Below are positions 11,354-23,673 of a stretch of DNA of 64,000 nt, piece by piece (the stretch's first letter is position 1; every line of letters starts with the position of its first letter). The stretch spans positions 1 through 64,000 of the forward strand of contig MU008178.1 in NCBI GenBank assembly GCA_010909165.1. The letters are read 5' to 3'. The notes below the pieces were generated by a model. The model had not been told where the DNA came from. It did no database searches and was given only the letters and a program-made list of their open reading frames with translations. Source of the DNA: Anthoceros angustus. Its lineage: Eukaryota > Streptophyta > Anthocerotopsida > Anthocerotales > Anthocerotaceae. A program made the position numbers and the translations under genes.

Positions 11354-12015
11354 ATGCCTAATAGTGTTGGGCAGTCAGCTATGTTGGAAACCATTGGCCA
11401 CAAAAGCATCAATGAGAATTTGGATCTCTTGTATGGCTTTCCGAGCATCAGAGTTGATGTAAAGCAAAGGGAACACGTGCGACAAGATGACTTCGTAAGC
11501 TTGTCCAACAGCCCGATTGGACATGAAGTGAATGAATTGGGCAAAGCAGAAAGGAGCTGATGAATACAGGCATCCCCCAAGCTTTTTTGGGCCCTAACGT
11601 GGAGAGAAGGGATGGCTTCCCTGTTTGGATTCACCCATTGAATGTGGTTACTACACAGTCTGAGGTTCAGGATTTCAGCACAGACTCTGAAGGTTATCTC
11701 CTTGGAAAGAGAGCTCATTTCTATCATTCCAGTTTGAAATTTCCAACCATGCTACCGGAGAATTCTCATATAGAAAATATGACAAAAGATCCCTATGAGA
11801 CACTCAAAATACTTGATGGAAAACATGCCTGGAAATTGCCCGAGTACCAGCTATTCGAGCCCGGAGTTTCCTTCGAGCCTTCTGAACAGCGACATTGTAC
11901 TCGCTGCTCACGGTGGGGTAAACCTTTCCCATGGATGCCTCTACGGAGGCAGCAAAAGGTCCGATTTGGAGCTTGTCAAGAAACTCTCTCGCAATTTTTA
12001 CAGTCTGCTGTGTAA
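11354..12015 (+). other. Overlapping ORFs of unknown origin
   Basis: Two plus-strand ORFs, 11354-11560 and 11560-12015, meet at a TGATG stop-start, and a 136-codon minus ORF overlaps them. The plus frames have more ordinary amino-acid composition than the leucine-rich minus frame. I recognise no family. They may be a degraded gene fragment next to the ATG7 and germin-like pieces. Confidence 0.25.
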
Positions 12016-12525
12016 CAAGGTGAGTGGCGACAAGACGAACTAACGCACGAGTCAATTAACGCGCTAGATACCGAGACGGTGGAGAGTTTGCACGCAGCCT
12101 GATAGCAGGAGGATTCCTGAGAGGCAATTCCGGAAATCCAAGATCCGACTCTCGTCACGCTCTGCGAAAATCTTGCCAGCAACAACGGAGCGCTTCAGAT
12201 CCCGCAGCAAGAAGACGAGGTTCCTTCGGAGCGGCATCCGCACTAGCAATTGGACAGAATCTACATTGACAGGAAAAGAAAAGCACAATGGAAAGCGCCC
12301 CACACCGCGACTGAGGCAGAGACTCCAGCGACTGATGTGGCGGGTGCGGGAGCAGGACAGGCTGCCGTTCTTGCGTCTTCCTCGTGCCTTGATTGCGCAC
12401 GGAGAGTGACGGAGTTTGAACTGAACTATAGGAGATTCTTATCCACCCGAGCGCACAGAATTGCGATATTTTATTATTCGATAGTTTCCTCCTTGCGGGA
12501 AGCGGAGAGACGGCAGCGGAAGGCG

Positions 12526-13340
12526 ATGGCGGCAGCCGCAGGCGTAGCGACTGTCACAGGGTGGCAGACTCGCTGCCGTTTCCAGACGCAGGCGAGCATC
12601 ACCTGTAGAAGTTGCCCTAGTGTGTGCAATGCAGCGTCGCCTGCGGCGCTGTGGAGCTCTCCCGGCGGCGTAGGATTCGGTGGTCAGGGATTCAGGGAAT
12701 GCCGTGCTGCGGAGTTGCGGTCCGTTGGCGTGAGGCCTCGTGGAGCCCGGCCTTGTACGAGGGCCTCTGCGCAGGGGGATGAGTTTCAGGTGCGCAGGCT
12801 GCTTGTTTCAGCGTGAGCTTGTTTTTGCAGATGAGATTTAGCAGATGTGCAGCATTGCTGCCTGCTGTGTCAGAGTGGATGCATTCAGTGGATAGCTCGG
12901 TTACTTGTGCCCGGTTGTACAGACGACCTCGCAGTCGGGAGTGAAAACCAAAAGCATCCTTTGCACAAACTGCACGGGGAACGGTGAGTGTCCACTGACG
13001 CCAGTCTAGGGTTTCTGCATGCTAGTCTGTGGTCTAAAACTCTTGCTGATTTTCGCAGGGGCTGTTGTGTGTTCCCAGTGTAATGGAGAAGGCGTGAATG
13101 CGGTGGATCACTTCAATGGCCGGTTCAAAGCAGGCCAAATTTGCTGGCTGTGCAGGTACTCTGTATTCCATTCGCTATGCACCTGTCCCGAGCCCTGCCA
13201 GTGACATCTTTCTGTACCTGAGTTTACCTTTCTCCCTGGCTGTGTCGATGTAATCCTGCAGGGGCAAGAAACAAATGCTCTGCGGAGAGTGCAATGGTGC
13301 TGGATTCATTGGTGGCTTTCTGAATACGCAAGACGATTAG
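12526..13340 (+). CDS. Plastid DnaJ-type cysteine-rich zinc-finger protein
   Basis: A four-exon gene: 12526-12789, 12935-12983, 13059-13155 and 13262-13340. All introns are GT-AG (145, 75 and 106 nt), and the frame stays open for 162 codons. Exon 1 encodes an Ala/Ser/Arg-rich N-terminus that looks like a chloroplast transit peptide. Exons 2-4 encode a DnaJ-like zinc domain with four CxxC pairs: CTNC, CSQC, CWLC and CGEC, the last within CGECNGAGFIGGF. The block VDHFNGRFKAG and the C-terminal GGF are typical of plant DnaJ cysteine-rich proteins related to BSD2, which act as thiol-disulfide or folding factors in the stroma or thylakoid. There is no J-domain. The start was chosen at the ATG that opens the transit-like peptide; upstream in-frame ATGs only add a non-peptide-like extension. 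It is convergent with the BTF3 gene. The exact paralogue is uncertain. Confidence 0.85.
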
Positions 13341-13883
13341 GGCCTGCAACACCCTAGGCCAGCATATCGCGGTCACCTTTTCGGCTATTATTCACGCCGA
13401 ACTAGTATCTCATCGTTTGTGCACTGAAGTAGAGATTCCGAAGTAAACTGCTTGTTTCTACTTCATACAGTCCAGACGCAATCAGCGTGGTCGACGTGTC
13501 TGAGTCTGGGTCATCCTCACGAGGCTTATCCGAGAAGATAAAAGGTTCAATATAAGTTATAATCTTCATTCAATTGTACGGTGGAAACATTCTTTAATCA
13601 AAAGAGGCTGCACAGCGGCTAGTGTATACAGAGTATGTAAAGACTTTTTGAACCCGCTTGCAGTGGTTCGCACATGGAACCAAGATCTGCCGCAGGAGGC
13701 CGTAGATCGAACTTGACTGTTAAATTCTCTGCGTATTTTCTCCAAGGGGCACAGAGAAAATGTTAGGCAAGTCAAAACGACTCTCACAAGAGAGTTCTCA
13801 CAAAGTACACAGTCCCGAGGACAGTTCTTCAATCGCAAGAACATCCATGCTGAACCTGAAGATCTGACTACAGTTCGACCACC
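13341..13883. other. Convergent intergenic region
   Basis: 3' flanks of two converging genes. Nothing is recognised beyond untranslated sequence. Minus ORF 13566-13844 lies downstream of the BTF3 stop and shows no features of a gene. Confidence 0.5.
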
Positions 13884-14792
13884 CTAGGCCGCAGCCTCCT
13901 GCTTGGCGGCCTCTTCAAAAGTCTCGCCCTCTACCAGCTCAGGCACGTCCTCATCGTCGTCATCTGCCGCACCAGACTCTTGCCTCTGGTACTGCTGAGC
14001 TATCTTTTTCAAGTTGGCCAAGTTGTCCGGACCTGCACAAAAGAACGAACAGAACACATGTCACTCGACGAGGCTAATAGAGACCACAGCGAAATTTGGC
14101 TGGCAGAGCACTAACCAAGCTGGTTGATGATGCCTGGAAGCAGATCTTGCAGCTCTGGTAACAGTCCAACATTTCTTAACGTCAGTGGGCGTTCAAAATG
14201 ACCACTCAAGGCCAAACTTATTAGCCACTTCCAGCAAACCACAAGAGTGTGGACTTCGCCACAAAACCAAGGCACAAAAAATAAGCAGCACATACTCTTC
14301 GTTTGCGACGGTCCGCTAACAACCCACGTGTTTGCAGCGATGGACGCTTGCACTGCAAGGAAAAACATACAGACGTCAGAATTTGCGGGTATGTTTAAGT
14401 AAAAGTGCTACATTCCCAGAAAACTGTGAACAAGTCGAAGACCATACCATAAACACATGGTAGTGAACACATACGGGACCAAGCCTCAGCTCACCTTTGG
14501 GATTGGAAAAATGAATAACGGTCTCATCCTTGAAGATATTGACCTCCTCAATTCCGGGTATCGTGTTGACACCCAATCTTTTCAAGGTGTTCTGCAACCT
14601 TTTGTCATCCGTAGTAGTGGTTTTATGCACGGCCTTCTTCTTCCTGCACCAGCAATCCCAGCCCCCATCAGTACTCAGCGAAACCACAAACCCCATCCCA
14701 CCACAACCCTCCGACGAAGCTCACCTCCTAACGCTGCCCTTCCCACCAGTGCGGACCGCACTGGCCATCTTCATCAGCTTCTCCCTATTCAT
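13884..14792 (-). CDS. BTF3: Nascent polypeptide-associated complex beta subunit (BTF3)
   Basis: The beta subunit of NAC binds ribosomes near the exit tunnel together with the alpha subunit. Five coding exons on the minus strand are 14725-14792, 14495-14643, 14296-14352, 14116-14154 and 13884-14032, with GT-AG introns of 81-142 nt. They give 153 residues, the normal size. Exon 1 encodes [20 protein letters not shown], then the basic RRKKKAVHK ribosome-contact motif runs across the first junction. The NAC domain follows ([27 protein letters not shown]), then [13 protein letters not shown] and an acidic, Ala-rich C-terminal tail. No lesion is visible. The ATG chosen is the conserved start. Confidence 0.95.
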
Positions 14793-15284
14793 CTACAACA
14801 CGCGCAAGGCATCCACAATGTCAGCACGTGCTCCCAGCCGCACCACATTGCCAAGAACAAGAACCCGGCCAGGGAAGCCGCGGTGACACACACCGCGAGC
14901 TGAGACGCGGTCACGAGAGGTCACGTGAGGTTAGGCGGTAAGGCAAGGCACGATGTGCGGGCGCCCAAGGGCGGCGGCAACCGGCGGTGGCAAAGCGCAA
15001 GATTTCACAGACAGTGGCGCGGCCACCACACGCAGATATACCTTGGCTTGGCTTCGGATGGATCGGGCAAGGGCTAAACCCTGAAGCGGCTGCGCTCCTG
15101 CGTCTGAGGCTGAGCGGCGTCAGCTGGGAAGAGCCTTGCCCCTTTTTGTTTGGGCTTTGCTAAAACCTAAGCCCTCTGGCTAAACTCGGGCTAAGGTTGC
15201 GCCGGCCCTGCCACTTCGGATAAACCCAATTACGCCGAGCACGCCTGTAGGGCTCTGGAGGGTTTGAGCACAGCTTTGTAAACT

Positions 15285-15334
15285 CTACTAGAAGTAGGCA
15301 CACATATATGCATGTGTGTGCCTACTTCTAGTAG
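15285..15334. repeat. Perfect 20-bp-arm palindrome
   Basis: Arms at 15285-15304 and 15315-15334 are exact reverse complements around a 10-bp AT-rich loop. A partial third copy of the arm word GTAGGCACACA follows directly at about 15331. It may be a foldback or MITE scar, or a replication-slippage product. Confidence 0.8.
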
Positions 15335-15739
15335 GCACACACATATACCTTGGATAATATATTCAACAAGGTGGACTCTTAGAAAAAATAAAAAGGCCTA
15401 TTTAGATATTCTGTTCTTTCTTGTAGTTTATGGTACGACCGGACAAATTTAGAGCTTGTTAAATATTTTAGGATTTTTTTTAGTTGGAAGTAATATAACG
15501 AAATGCCTCTCCAACAACAAATATAGGTTTTTCCATCTCCCAAACTATGATATTATCTAAATCTAAAATCTTATACAAATTCATAAGTGATATATGTTTT
15601 GACTGTAATAACTTGATAATCTGTGTATGCTAGACTTCTTGGTTACAACAATCTCATCTAACTTGCTAGCACCTAGTTCCCTTAGCTTAAGACTCAATCT
15701 AACACGATATTGGCAAAAAAGTAGTTAGCTACTGGCAAC

Positions 15740-15982
15740 TCCAATGTGACAGAAAATGCAAAGGCAAAGACTCTCAATCACAAGAAGAGGTGCTTGTCTT
15801 TGAGGGTATGCAAATGGATTGGTACAAGCCAGCTTTTTTGTTGTTTCCTAATGCTTCAAATGCAAAGAGCAATTTGGGTTGTACAGAGTTCTCTACGTTA
15901 TTTGACAATCTCCCGAACACAACTCCTGCTAGTAGTAGAAGAGTCGTAAGGTGGCTAGAGAACCTTAAACAACTTGAACAAT
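15740..15982 (+). other. Unrecognised ORF, possible gene fragment
   Basis: A plus frame runs open from about 15745 to a TAG at 15982 and includes MQMDWYKPAFLLFP and RRVVRWLENLKQL. The composition is protein-like, but no start, splice signals or family assignment can be supported. Confidence 0.25.
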
Positions 15983-16683
15983 AGAATTGTCAGATAATGG
16001 TATAGAGTTTATCCATCCTAATCTATCATAGGTAGATGCAAATTTTGGGCTTGAATTTATACCACTTCCGATCACAATTGTGAGGCAACTTCTCATATTT
16101 GTAGTGAAGTTGAGTCTCATGTTCAAGAGAAGGTTGACTTTAACAACACAAGCTCGGGCTTTCCGTTCTAAAAAAGGAACTCTTGATTAAACTCAGAATG
16201 ACGAATCTACTCAAAACGAGTCTTTGAAGATACAGATCACTTCATACACTTATTTTTACCCATATTCTGAACTCACCAACCTTGAGCACATATTCTGGTG
16301 GCCTTGTCCTTCAATATCATGTTTTAAAAAAAATAAAAAATAAAAAAATACCTTTCAATATCTGAAGACTGGTACAAAGCCATATAGAAGAGGTTTTAGA
16401 GGCTTTGAATACAGAAGAGCGCTCTACTATCGAGAGCCCATAGAGGGTGGGCAAAGTAGGGAATCGGCATAATTACCCCACACTTTCATACCAAGAAAGG
16501 CAAAAGATCTAGGGGTCGCAAATCTGGTCAAGCCAACGGAAGTCTCGTATGGCGAAGCCTGGAGATGTCTAAAGAAGAAAATGACAAAGAGAAAGCAAAA
16601 CAAAAACATTTTGTCTCCAGTCTGCCAATCTGACATCTACCTCAAAGATTCCAATAGATGCTTTTAACCCATGATAGTTCATG

Positions 16684-16765
16684 CGTTGGGACGATGTGGC
16701 TAGTGCACGAGCAGCAGGCCAGCTTAGGCTAGTCCCCAGCCATCCTTAGGGCAGACCACATTCCG
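16684..16765 (+). repeat. Repeat shared with 26052-26134
   Basis: Around 80 bp (GTGCACGAGC, then CCAGCCATCCTTA) aligns with sequence just past a polypurine tract at 26006. It could be a fragment of a Gypsy LTR; no longer LTR can be traced here. Confidence 0.5.
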
Positions 16766-17810
16766 CTCCGTTCCATTGTCTAAAACCAGCTAGCAAAGAC
16801 CAAGGACAATGGGGAAACCCCAAGCCCGGCGTTTCTAACCCGGTGGTCCCGAAACCCTAGAAGAATTCGTGACCAATGTTAGAAATCAAACACCAAAACC
16901 CAAGGACAAAGGGAAAGCCTCAAGCAGATCGTTTCAAATTGTCCTTGGATTTCGCAACCTACGGTTTTTGGTAACTATAGCTAGGTTAAATATTCAAATA
17001 TCGAAACCCAATGAGTAGGCAATAAATGCGGTAAATATTCAAGACAATAGCTCATTCACACTGTACACCAGAGAACAAGGAGTCTTCTTGGAGAGAATGC
17101 ACGGGAAACACATGTCGGCCTCAAGACGGCTGCAAAAGCATAGGAAGGGGCCCCGCAAGTCCATCTCCATTCCCGCCAATGCACTGCGTCACGAAGGGAG
17201 AGACTACCACGTCATCTTTCAACTCTATTCACACAGGGTTCTCTTCCAGACACTGGTCTACTACATCTATACTGCAGTTCAAAGAGCGCAAACACTGTAG
17301 GCAAGAAGGACACCTCATCAAGCGCGGTAAAGGCCGGTTCTAGGTCAAGGCTATGTCAACCTGAGAGCGTTGTTCTTTCTCTGAGGCTTTTGCATTCTTG
17401 AGACTTGTTTGCTCGTACTGTCCGCTATAGAGCTCTTACTTTTTACAACTAGCAATGGGTGCAAAAAGCTAAGAAGATAGAATGCCATGCCGAGAAGGAC
17501 ATCGAGACAAGGCGATTGGCAACGGCGGCCTTCTGCGCCGGGGATGGAGCCGTTGAGGCCACACTGGAAGGGAATGCTTCGTTGGACCCAGCGATGGTTG
17601 TGAAAACAAGAACTTGGCACATGCTACTTTGATCTTAGGGTCGACGCCTCAAAACCTAAAAGGTAAGTGGGTGCAGGTGAAGAAGTTGAGGACGCAGGCA
17701 CAAGTCTAAGAGGACAATTGCGACGAGGACGAGAGGGCACATGGAGGATCCCATAGTTTGCAAGGTACTTGTGGAGGCAAGGGGGGGAATTGGGGACGAG
17801 CTAAGCACGG

Positions 17811-17993
17811 TGTTACGATAGGCATCATTAGGTTAAGCCTAAACACATATGTCATGAATAAGCACGTTAGGGTTATATATGAACGGGTATGTATATAGTA
17901 CTTAAAAACATTTTTGTGTATGAGATTGTCATTATCAAATCTACTAAAGTGAGTTTGTTCTTTAGCTTCTTCTCGCTCCGCTCGATATTTTCA
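17811..17993 (+). repeat. Copia 5' LTR
   Basis: 183 bp, TG at the start and CA at the end, identical to 24344-24526. Confidence 0.97.
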
Positions 17994-18009
17994 TGGTATC
18001 AGAGCATGG
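17994..18009 (+). promoter_or_regulatory. Primer-binding site
   Basis: TGGTATCAGAGC directly abuts the LTR. This is the classic plant Copia primer site, complementary to the 3' end of initiator methionine tRNA. Confidence 0.93.
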
Positions 18010-18036
18010 TGCTCTGCTTCCTGCTGGATTTTGACA

Positions 18037-18694
18037 ATGCCGAGGCGAGGAGGCCGTAGAGGACATCAGAGTGGTGTGCCCCCAAGAAATTTCCACAAGG
18101 AGGCCCACACACGAAGACAAACAGCAGGTGTTCCGATTGATACCTTGCTGGACCTCTACGAACACGACCATCCTGCCCTCTGGCTACAACGTTTTGTGGC
18201 ACAACGAAGAACCCCACCTGGACCAACCTGGATCAGAACTCGCAACCAGGAAATTGACCGACTCTACAGGGAGCGTTGTCACAGGAGAGGACAGAATTCA
18301 AATTTGTTCTTTAATCCTACGGCAGATCAGAATCCTCATTTGCTTTTCCGCCCTAGGAACGCTGTGACTCCCTCCTGTTCCAGTCTTCTTCCTCTGCCAC
18401 AACAACGAAGAGACAACAATCTTAGAGCAGCCCCACAGCCTAGGATCAGCGCTAATGAGAGATGGCTGCCCTGGCTAAATCTTGAAAAGGTGTCGACTTT
18501 GTCACAGCAAACCAGAATCTTACGAGGCGGCTGAGCCATACTGCAACAGGCTTGCCATCTCAAATCTCAAACGGGAAATCAAGGAGGATTTGAATTACAT
18601 CACCTATTCCCTTGAAATGCTGAATCTGAGGCTTCAGGATCAGCAAATTGGATGCAAGGACTCTGTTGTTGGGCAGATGGCTTATCAATCCTGA
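18037..18694 (+). CDS. Extra sense ORF upstream of gag in the Copia element
   Basis: An ORF starting MPRRGGRRGHQSGVPPRN runs to 18534 in one frame. From about 18482 a second frame takes over with KRCRLCHSKPESYEAAEPYC and LKREIKEDLNYITYSLEMLN, ending at 18694. This suggests one protein broken by a small indel near 18480-18490. It is rich in Arg and Gln early, then has a CxxC-like pair and a helical, coiled-coil-like region. Most plant Copia elements begin gag soon after the primer site, so over 600 bp of coding-like leader is unusual. I do not recognise a family. It may be a captured host fragment or an accessory protein. Confidence 0.5.
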
Positions 18695-19164
18695 AATTTT
18701 CCGCTGCATTTTGAGTGGAGCAATCCTGGCGCAGGGGCAACCCCAGCCAGGATCTGAAGCGGCGGCATGGAACATACACCCCTTCACCATGCAACTTTTG
18801 TCTGCACCTGATTCGTCCAACTGTGAATGTCTATTCACAAGATAGGGACATGACGGTTAGCTTCAACCCTAATCTTTAGTTTAGTTTCTTGAAGCGACAT
18901 ATTTTTTTAGGGTTATGCCTATAAGCGCAACTGTTCACTAGTGTCTGAAAGGTAGTTGAGGAGTTCAGCACAAGAAGGGCGTATCTTTTTGGTACCCCCT
19001 CCTTTGGCTGAACCCTTCCAATTACCCTTCCTGCACTTAATGGTCAGTCTCTGCGACTAAAGCATGAAATTGAGCAAACTATGCATGGATACTTATCTGC
19101 CCTATAGGAACCATTGTTCCTTATAGTCTTTCTGTTATCCGTGTCTTCACCTGAAAGTCCAAAC

Positions 19165-20097
19165 ATGGCTGCTCCAAATTCACATCCACATATAGCCCCG
19201 GCACTATCCTTTACTTCAGAACTGAAGGAAAAGGATCGGTTTAAGGGCAGTGGTTACCTCATTTGGCGAGTCAGGATTAAGGCCATCATGTCTGCTCGAG
19301 GAGTGTGGCCAGTCCTTGATGGCACTTTCAAGCAGCCTGATCCTACCACACACCCAGATGATCACGCCAAGTGGATGCATCACAATGGGATTGCAATGGC
19401 CATCCTTATCAACGGCCTTGATGCAGATCTTGTGCCCGATGTTGAATTCCTTGACACAGCACGAGAGATATGGACTCAGCTGGAGACCACCTACCATTCC
19501 ACTAACATGCTTTCCCTGTCGGCTGTTAGAATGGAATTCTATGCTTTGAAAATGAGGGAGGGAGAGAAGATCGCTGTACATACCAGCAAGTTTCGCCATT
19601 TGAGAGCTCAGATCACGTCGCTGACTGGGAACAAAATGCCGGAAGTCGAAGCTGTATCTCAGCTGTTGATTAGTCTCCCACCCTCTTACCAAAGCTTTGT
19701 CACAGCACAGAATGGACCTGTGAAGCCTGCTTCTGCTGGCGCTGTCGCTGCTGCTGCCCCCACTGTTGAGGACATCATCGGCGCACTCTACCAGGAGGAG
19801 CAGGCCCGCACTCTCTCTGGCCATGCTCCTAAGAACAAGGCAGAGCGGGTGTTAGCTGTGAACACTCGCCCTTTCAAAGGCAAGGGCAAGTTCAGGGGGT
19901 GGAATAACACACCTGGAGGCTCTGCTGGGCAGCGAACTGATTCCACCAGCAGCTCTTCCACAAAACGACCAGGTTCTTGTAACTGGTGTGGTACCCCTGG
20001 GCATTGGGCAAGAGAATGCCGTCGTAAAAGGCAGGTGAGCCACAACGCCCGCCCAGAGCCAATGCTGCTGTCAAAGAGAAAAACTCTGGCGATATGA
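19165..20097 (+). CDS. gag: Copia Gag (nucleocapsid precursor)
   Basis: This forms the retrotransposon particle that packages its RNA. The start MAAPNSHPH was chosen over the upstream MFLIV because the latter adds a hydrophobic stretch atypical of Gag; both are in frame. It contains the UBN2/Gag-like core with YLIWRVRIKAIM and ending near LLISLPPSYQSF, and a CCHC zinc knuckle CNWCGTPGHWARECRRKRQ near residue 290. The frame stops at 20097. The pol frame starts at the overlapping ATGA (20094), and pol-frame codons are readable upstream of it, so a one-base indel separates gag from pol. It could be a mutation or a frameshift site. Confidence 0.9.
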   Translation: MAAPNSHPHIAPALSFTSELKEKDRFKGSGYLIWRVRIKAIMSARGVWPVLDGTFKQPDPTTHPDDHAKWMHHNGIAMAILINGLDADLVPDVEFLDTAREIWTQLETTYHSTNMLSLSAVRMEFYALKMREGEKIAVHTSKFRHLRAQITSLTGNKMPEVEAVSQLLISLPPSYQSFVTAQNGPVKPASAGAVAAAAPTVEDIIGALYQEEQARTLSGHAPKNKAERVLAVNTRPFKGKGKFRGWNNTPGGSAGQRTDSTSSSSTKRPGSCNWCGTPGHWARECRRKRQVSHNARPEPMLLSKRKTLAI

Positions 20098-23000
20098 AAG
20101 CACCAGTCAAGATACTCACTGTCTGCCTTTCCAGTTCGCTGAATGATGACGGCAGCTGGTATTTGGACTCCGGGGCTACAACTCACATTTGTAAAGACAG
20201 GGAGTTGTTCACTTCTCTTAACCTTGGTCATGTCCATGACAAGGTGTTGCTTGGAGATGAGCAGAGTACCACCAGTCTGCGCATAGAGGGCAGAGGTACT
20301 TGTGTCTTCAGGCTGCATGACAACACAGATCTCAAGTTAGACGAAGTTCTGTATGTTCCAAGCATGGCCAAGAACCTCATGTCTATGAGTCAGTTGTTAC
20401 GTTCTCGTACCTTTTGCATGCGGGCTGATTTCAATCACTGCTCCTTCTATAGGAAGACATATCCAGATACGTGCATCTTCAAGGGCATATTGGATCATGA
20501 CCTGTATAGGTTGAACATAACCTGTAACCCTGCCATTGTCCTCCAACATGCTGCACATTCCATGACAAGTAATTCTGTTAGTGCAAAGCAGGAGTCAGTC
20601 TTATGGCACGCTAGGCTAGGACATATAAACAGGTCAAAGCTGATCGACATGTCCGTGATGGAATGTCACAGAGAGCCGTTACCTAAATGCTTTAAGGATT
20701 TACCAGTCTGTGAATCCTGCATCCTGGCCAAGCAGAAGGAATCACCTTTCCCTAATGCTCCTGCACACAGAGCCACACAGGTCTTGGAATTAGTCCATGC
20801 TGACATATCGGGCAAAATACATGAGCCATCCTTAGGAGGTTCACAATATTTCTTCACCTTGACGGATGGCTACAGCCGGTATACATGGACATTTCCTATG
20901 CGTCTGAAAAGTGATACTTTCAACTGTTTCAAGGAATGGCTCTTGACTGCTCAGAGACAATCTGGAATGCCTCTCAAGATCTTAAGGACAGACAATGGGT
21001 CGGAGTTTGTGAACTTATCTTTTGATGAACTGCTTCAAGAGAATGGTATTCTTCGACAATTAACTGTTCCCTACACACCACAACAGAACGGGGTTTCAGA
21101 GAGGAAAAACCAAACATTGTTAGGAATGACAAGGAGCATGTTGATATGGGCGAAGCTGCAGGCTCTTGAGGTGAGGCGGTTGTGACAACCTATATTACGA
21201 GCGAGTCCTTACGAGCTCATCCCACAAGACACCATACGAAACATTCTGGAACAAAAGGCCGAGTCTTCTTCATCTGCGTGTTTTTGGGTCAAAGGCATAT
21301 GCACATATTCCTGTTGAAAAACGCAAGAAGTTAGATGCTCGTGCACAAGCCCTTATCTTTGTAGGATACAGTGAACATGTAAAGGCCTACAAACTCTACA
21401 ATCCAGAAACAGATTCAATGGTGCTTGCGAGGAGTGTCGTCTTCCTAGAGCCTGTTCAGCCCAGGGACATATCATCCACCGAGTCTGTTCCCACATTCGG
21501 TGGTTCTGATATTCTAGATGCTGAAGAGATAGCAGAATATCCCCTGGATGACATGGAACTTGCTGCTGCCCCACCATTTATTCCTGCTCCTGCTGCTGCA
21601 GATGATGATTGGCAACCAGTGGAGGCTCTTGATGCGGAGCAGGGTCCTGTCCCAGGCCAGGATGATCCACCTGTGAGGCAGATGTGGCCCAGGATGATAT
21701 CCCTCATGGCGCCGGTAATCCTCCTGTCCAGGAACAACAAGCAAATATGCCTGATGAGGAACCTGCACCAGAACCCGAGTTGAGGAGATCGACTCGTCAT
21801 CGGCCACCACCTTCTGAATGGGCAGAGCCACGTTATCAGTCCGTGGATTTTAGGACAAACCTGGTGACTAATCCTGTCCTACCAGATGAGCCTACCTCCC
21901 TATCACAAGCCTACGATGGCCCTGAGGCTAAGCAATGGAAGATTGCAGTAGAGGATGAATACCAATCGTTAGTGAAAAATCGGACTTGGACTCTTACAGA
22001 TTTGCCTCCTGGCCGAAAGGCCATATCCTGCAAATGGGTTTTTAAAATAAAACTGAATGCCAAGGGTGAGGTTGCGAGGTTTAAAGCTAGGCTAGTGGCT
22101 CGAGGTTTTACACAAGTGGAGGGCCTGGACTACCAGGAAACCTTCTCGCCAGTGGTAAGAACGCAATCCATTAGACTACTGCTAGCTTATGCTACGGAGC
22201 ACGATCTGGATCTTCAGCAAATGGATGTTTGCACCGCTTTTCTATATGGGGCCTTAGACGAAGAACTCTATATGCTTCAGCCTGAGGGATACGAGAATAA
22301 GAAGCATCCCAACAAAGTCCTCAAGCTGCTCAAGTGTATTTACGGTTTAAAGCAGAGTGGGAGAGTCTGGTACTTTACCATGCACGTTTATCTGCTCACC
22401 ATTAACTTCGTTCAGGGCACAGCTGACTCCAATGTCTACAAGCTCACGGATGGCTCCTCTATTGTCATCCTTGCACTCTATGTTGATGATGTTATCCTTG
22501 CAACCAATGATCAGCTGCTGCTATCAGAAGTTAAACAGAAACTGAGCAGCAAATTCGATATGAAAGACATTGGCGAGTTGAAGTTCTGTCTTGGTATTCA
22601 GCTCTTGAGGGTTAGGTCTGAAGGACTCCTATACATTCATCAGCATAAGTACATCAGTGAGATCCTAAGGAAGTTTAACCTAGATCAAGCGCGTCCTGCC
22701 ACTACACCCTATTCCGTTGGAACAAGGCTTACCCGAGAGCAGTGTTCTGAAACAGCTGAGGAGATAGAGGATATGCGAGATGTCCCATACAGACATGCTG
22801 TGGGCAGTCTGATTTTTGTGGCCAATTGGACGCGGCCCGATATCCAATACTCTGTTAGTACAGTCTCGCAGTTTTTAGAACACCCTGGCAGGACACATTG
22901 GACGGCTGTTAAGAGGATTTTTCGTTACCTAAAAGGCACTCTCACAACAGGCTTGGTTTACAAGAGTAGCGGCCAAGGAAAGCTTACCTTGACAGGTTAT

Positions 23001-23474
23001 ACGGATGCCGACTGGGCTTCTGATTACGACTCTCGCCGCAGCCTGTCCACTTATTGTTTTCTCTTGGCCTCCGCTGCTGTGAACTGGAGCTGTAAGAAGC
23101 AAGCAAGCATCGCCCTCAGCTCCACCGAAGCCGAATATAAGTCCTTGACCGAGGCTTCTAAGGGAGCTGAGTGGGAGAGGAGTTTCCTTGCTGATATTGG
23201 TGAAGTGCAAAACCAGCCCACACAGCTGCTCTGCGACAATCAGTCCGCCCTTGCGTTAGTTGCCAACCCAAAATTCCACGCTCGCACGAAACATATCGAG
23301 ATCCAGCATCACTACATTCGGGACGTTGTGGAAAGGAAAGTGATCCAGGTTGGTTATGTTCAGACAGATGCAAACACAGCTGACATTCTGACTAAAGGCC
23401 TGTCCAAGCAGCTGCACTATGCACATATGGAAGGGTTGGGACTCTCAGATTTCTCAGCTTACTTCCAGCAGTAA
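20094..23474 (+). pseudogene. pol: Copia Pol: protease, integrase, reverse transcriptase, RNase H
   Basis: Protease motif WYLDSGATTHI lies near the start. Integrase has the zinc-binding HARLGHIN...CESCILAK block, then DGYSRYTW, RTDNGSEF and PYTPQQNGVSERKN, giving the D,D,E core. The frame breaks at about 21160-21185 and resumes from 21229 with TPYETFWNKRP and the GKE-like C-terminal integrase region. It shifts again near 21690. The last frame (21684-23474) is intact for the reverse transcriptase, with KWVFKIKLNAKGEVARFKAR, QMDVCTAFLYG and the catalytic YVDDVILA, and for RNase H, with YTDADWASD, STEAEY and the ADILTKGL end. The RT-RH half looks capable; integrase is disrupted. Confidence 0.93.
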
Positions 23475-23673
23475 AGCAGTGAGGACTTATCTGGTTGTTG
23501 GGGGGGGTGGAAGCTTGCGCTTCCAGATTATTTTGAGGACCTCCTCTAACCCAGCCAGGCTCCTCCCTGCATATGAAAGCAAGGTTAGTACATGCATATG
23601 AACACAAGGCTGACCAGTGCAGGTGGATGAAGCTTAGAGCAATATTTAATCACCTGGCTGCTGGTCCTTTTTC

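Noticed and set aside
11317-11727. 136-codon minus ORF
   Set aside because: Leu/Ser/Cys-rich, overlaps better plus frames, no recognised domain.
19216-20318. Large minus-strand ORFs inside Copia gag
   Set aside because: Antisense to gag with no motifs; the antisense ORF at 23674-24150 differs because the sense strand there is not coding.
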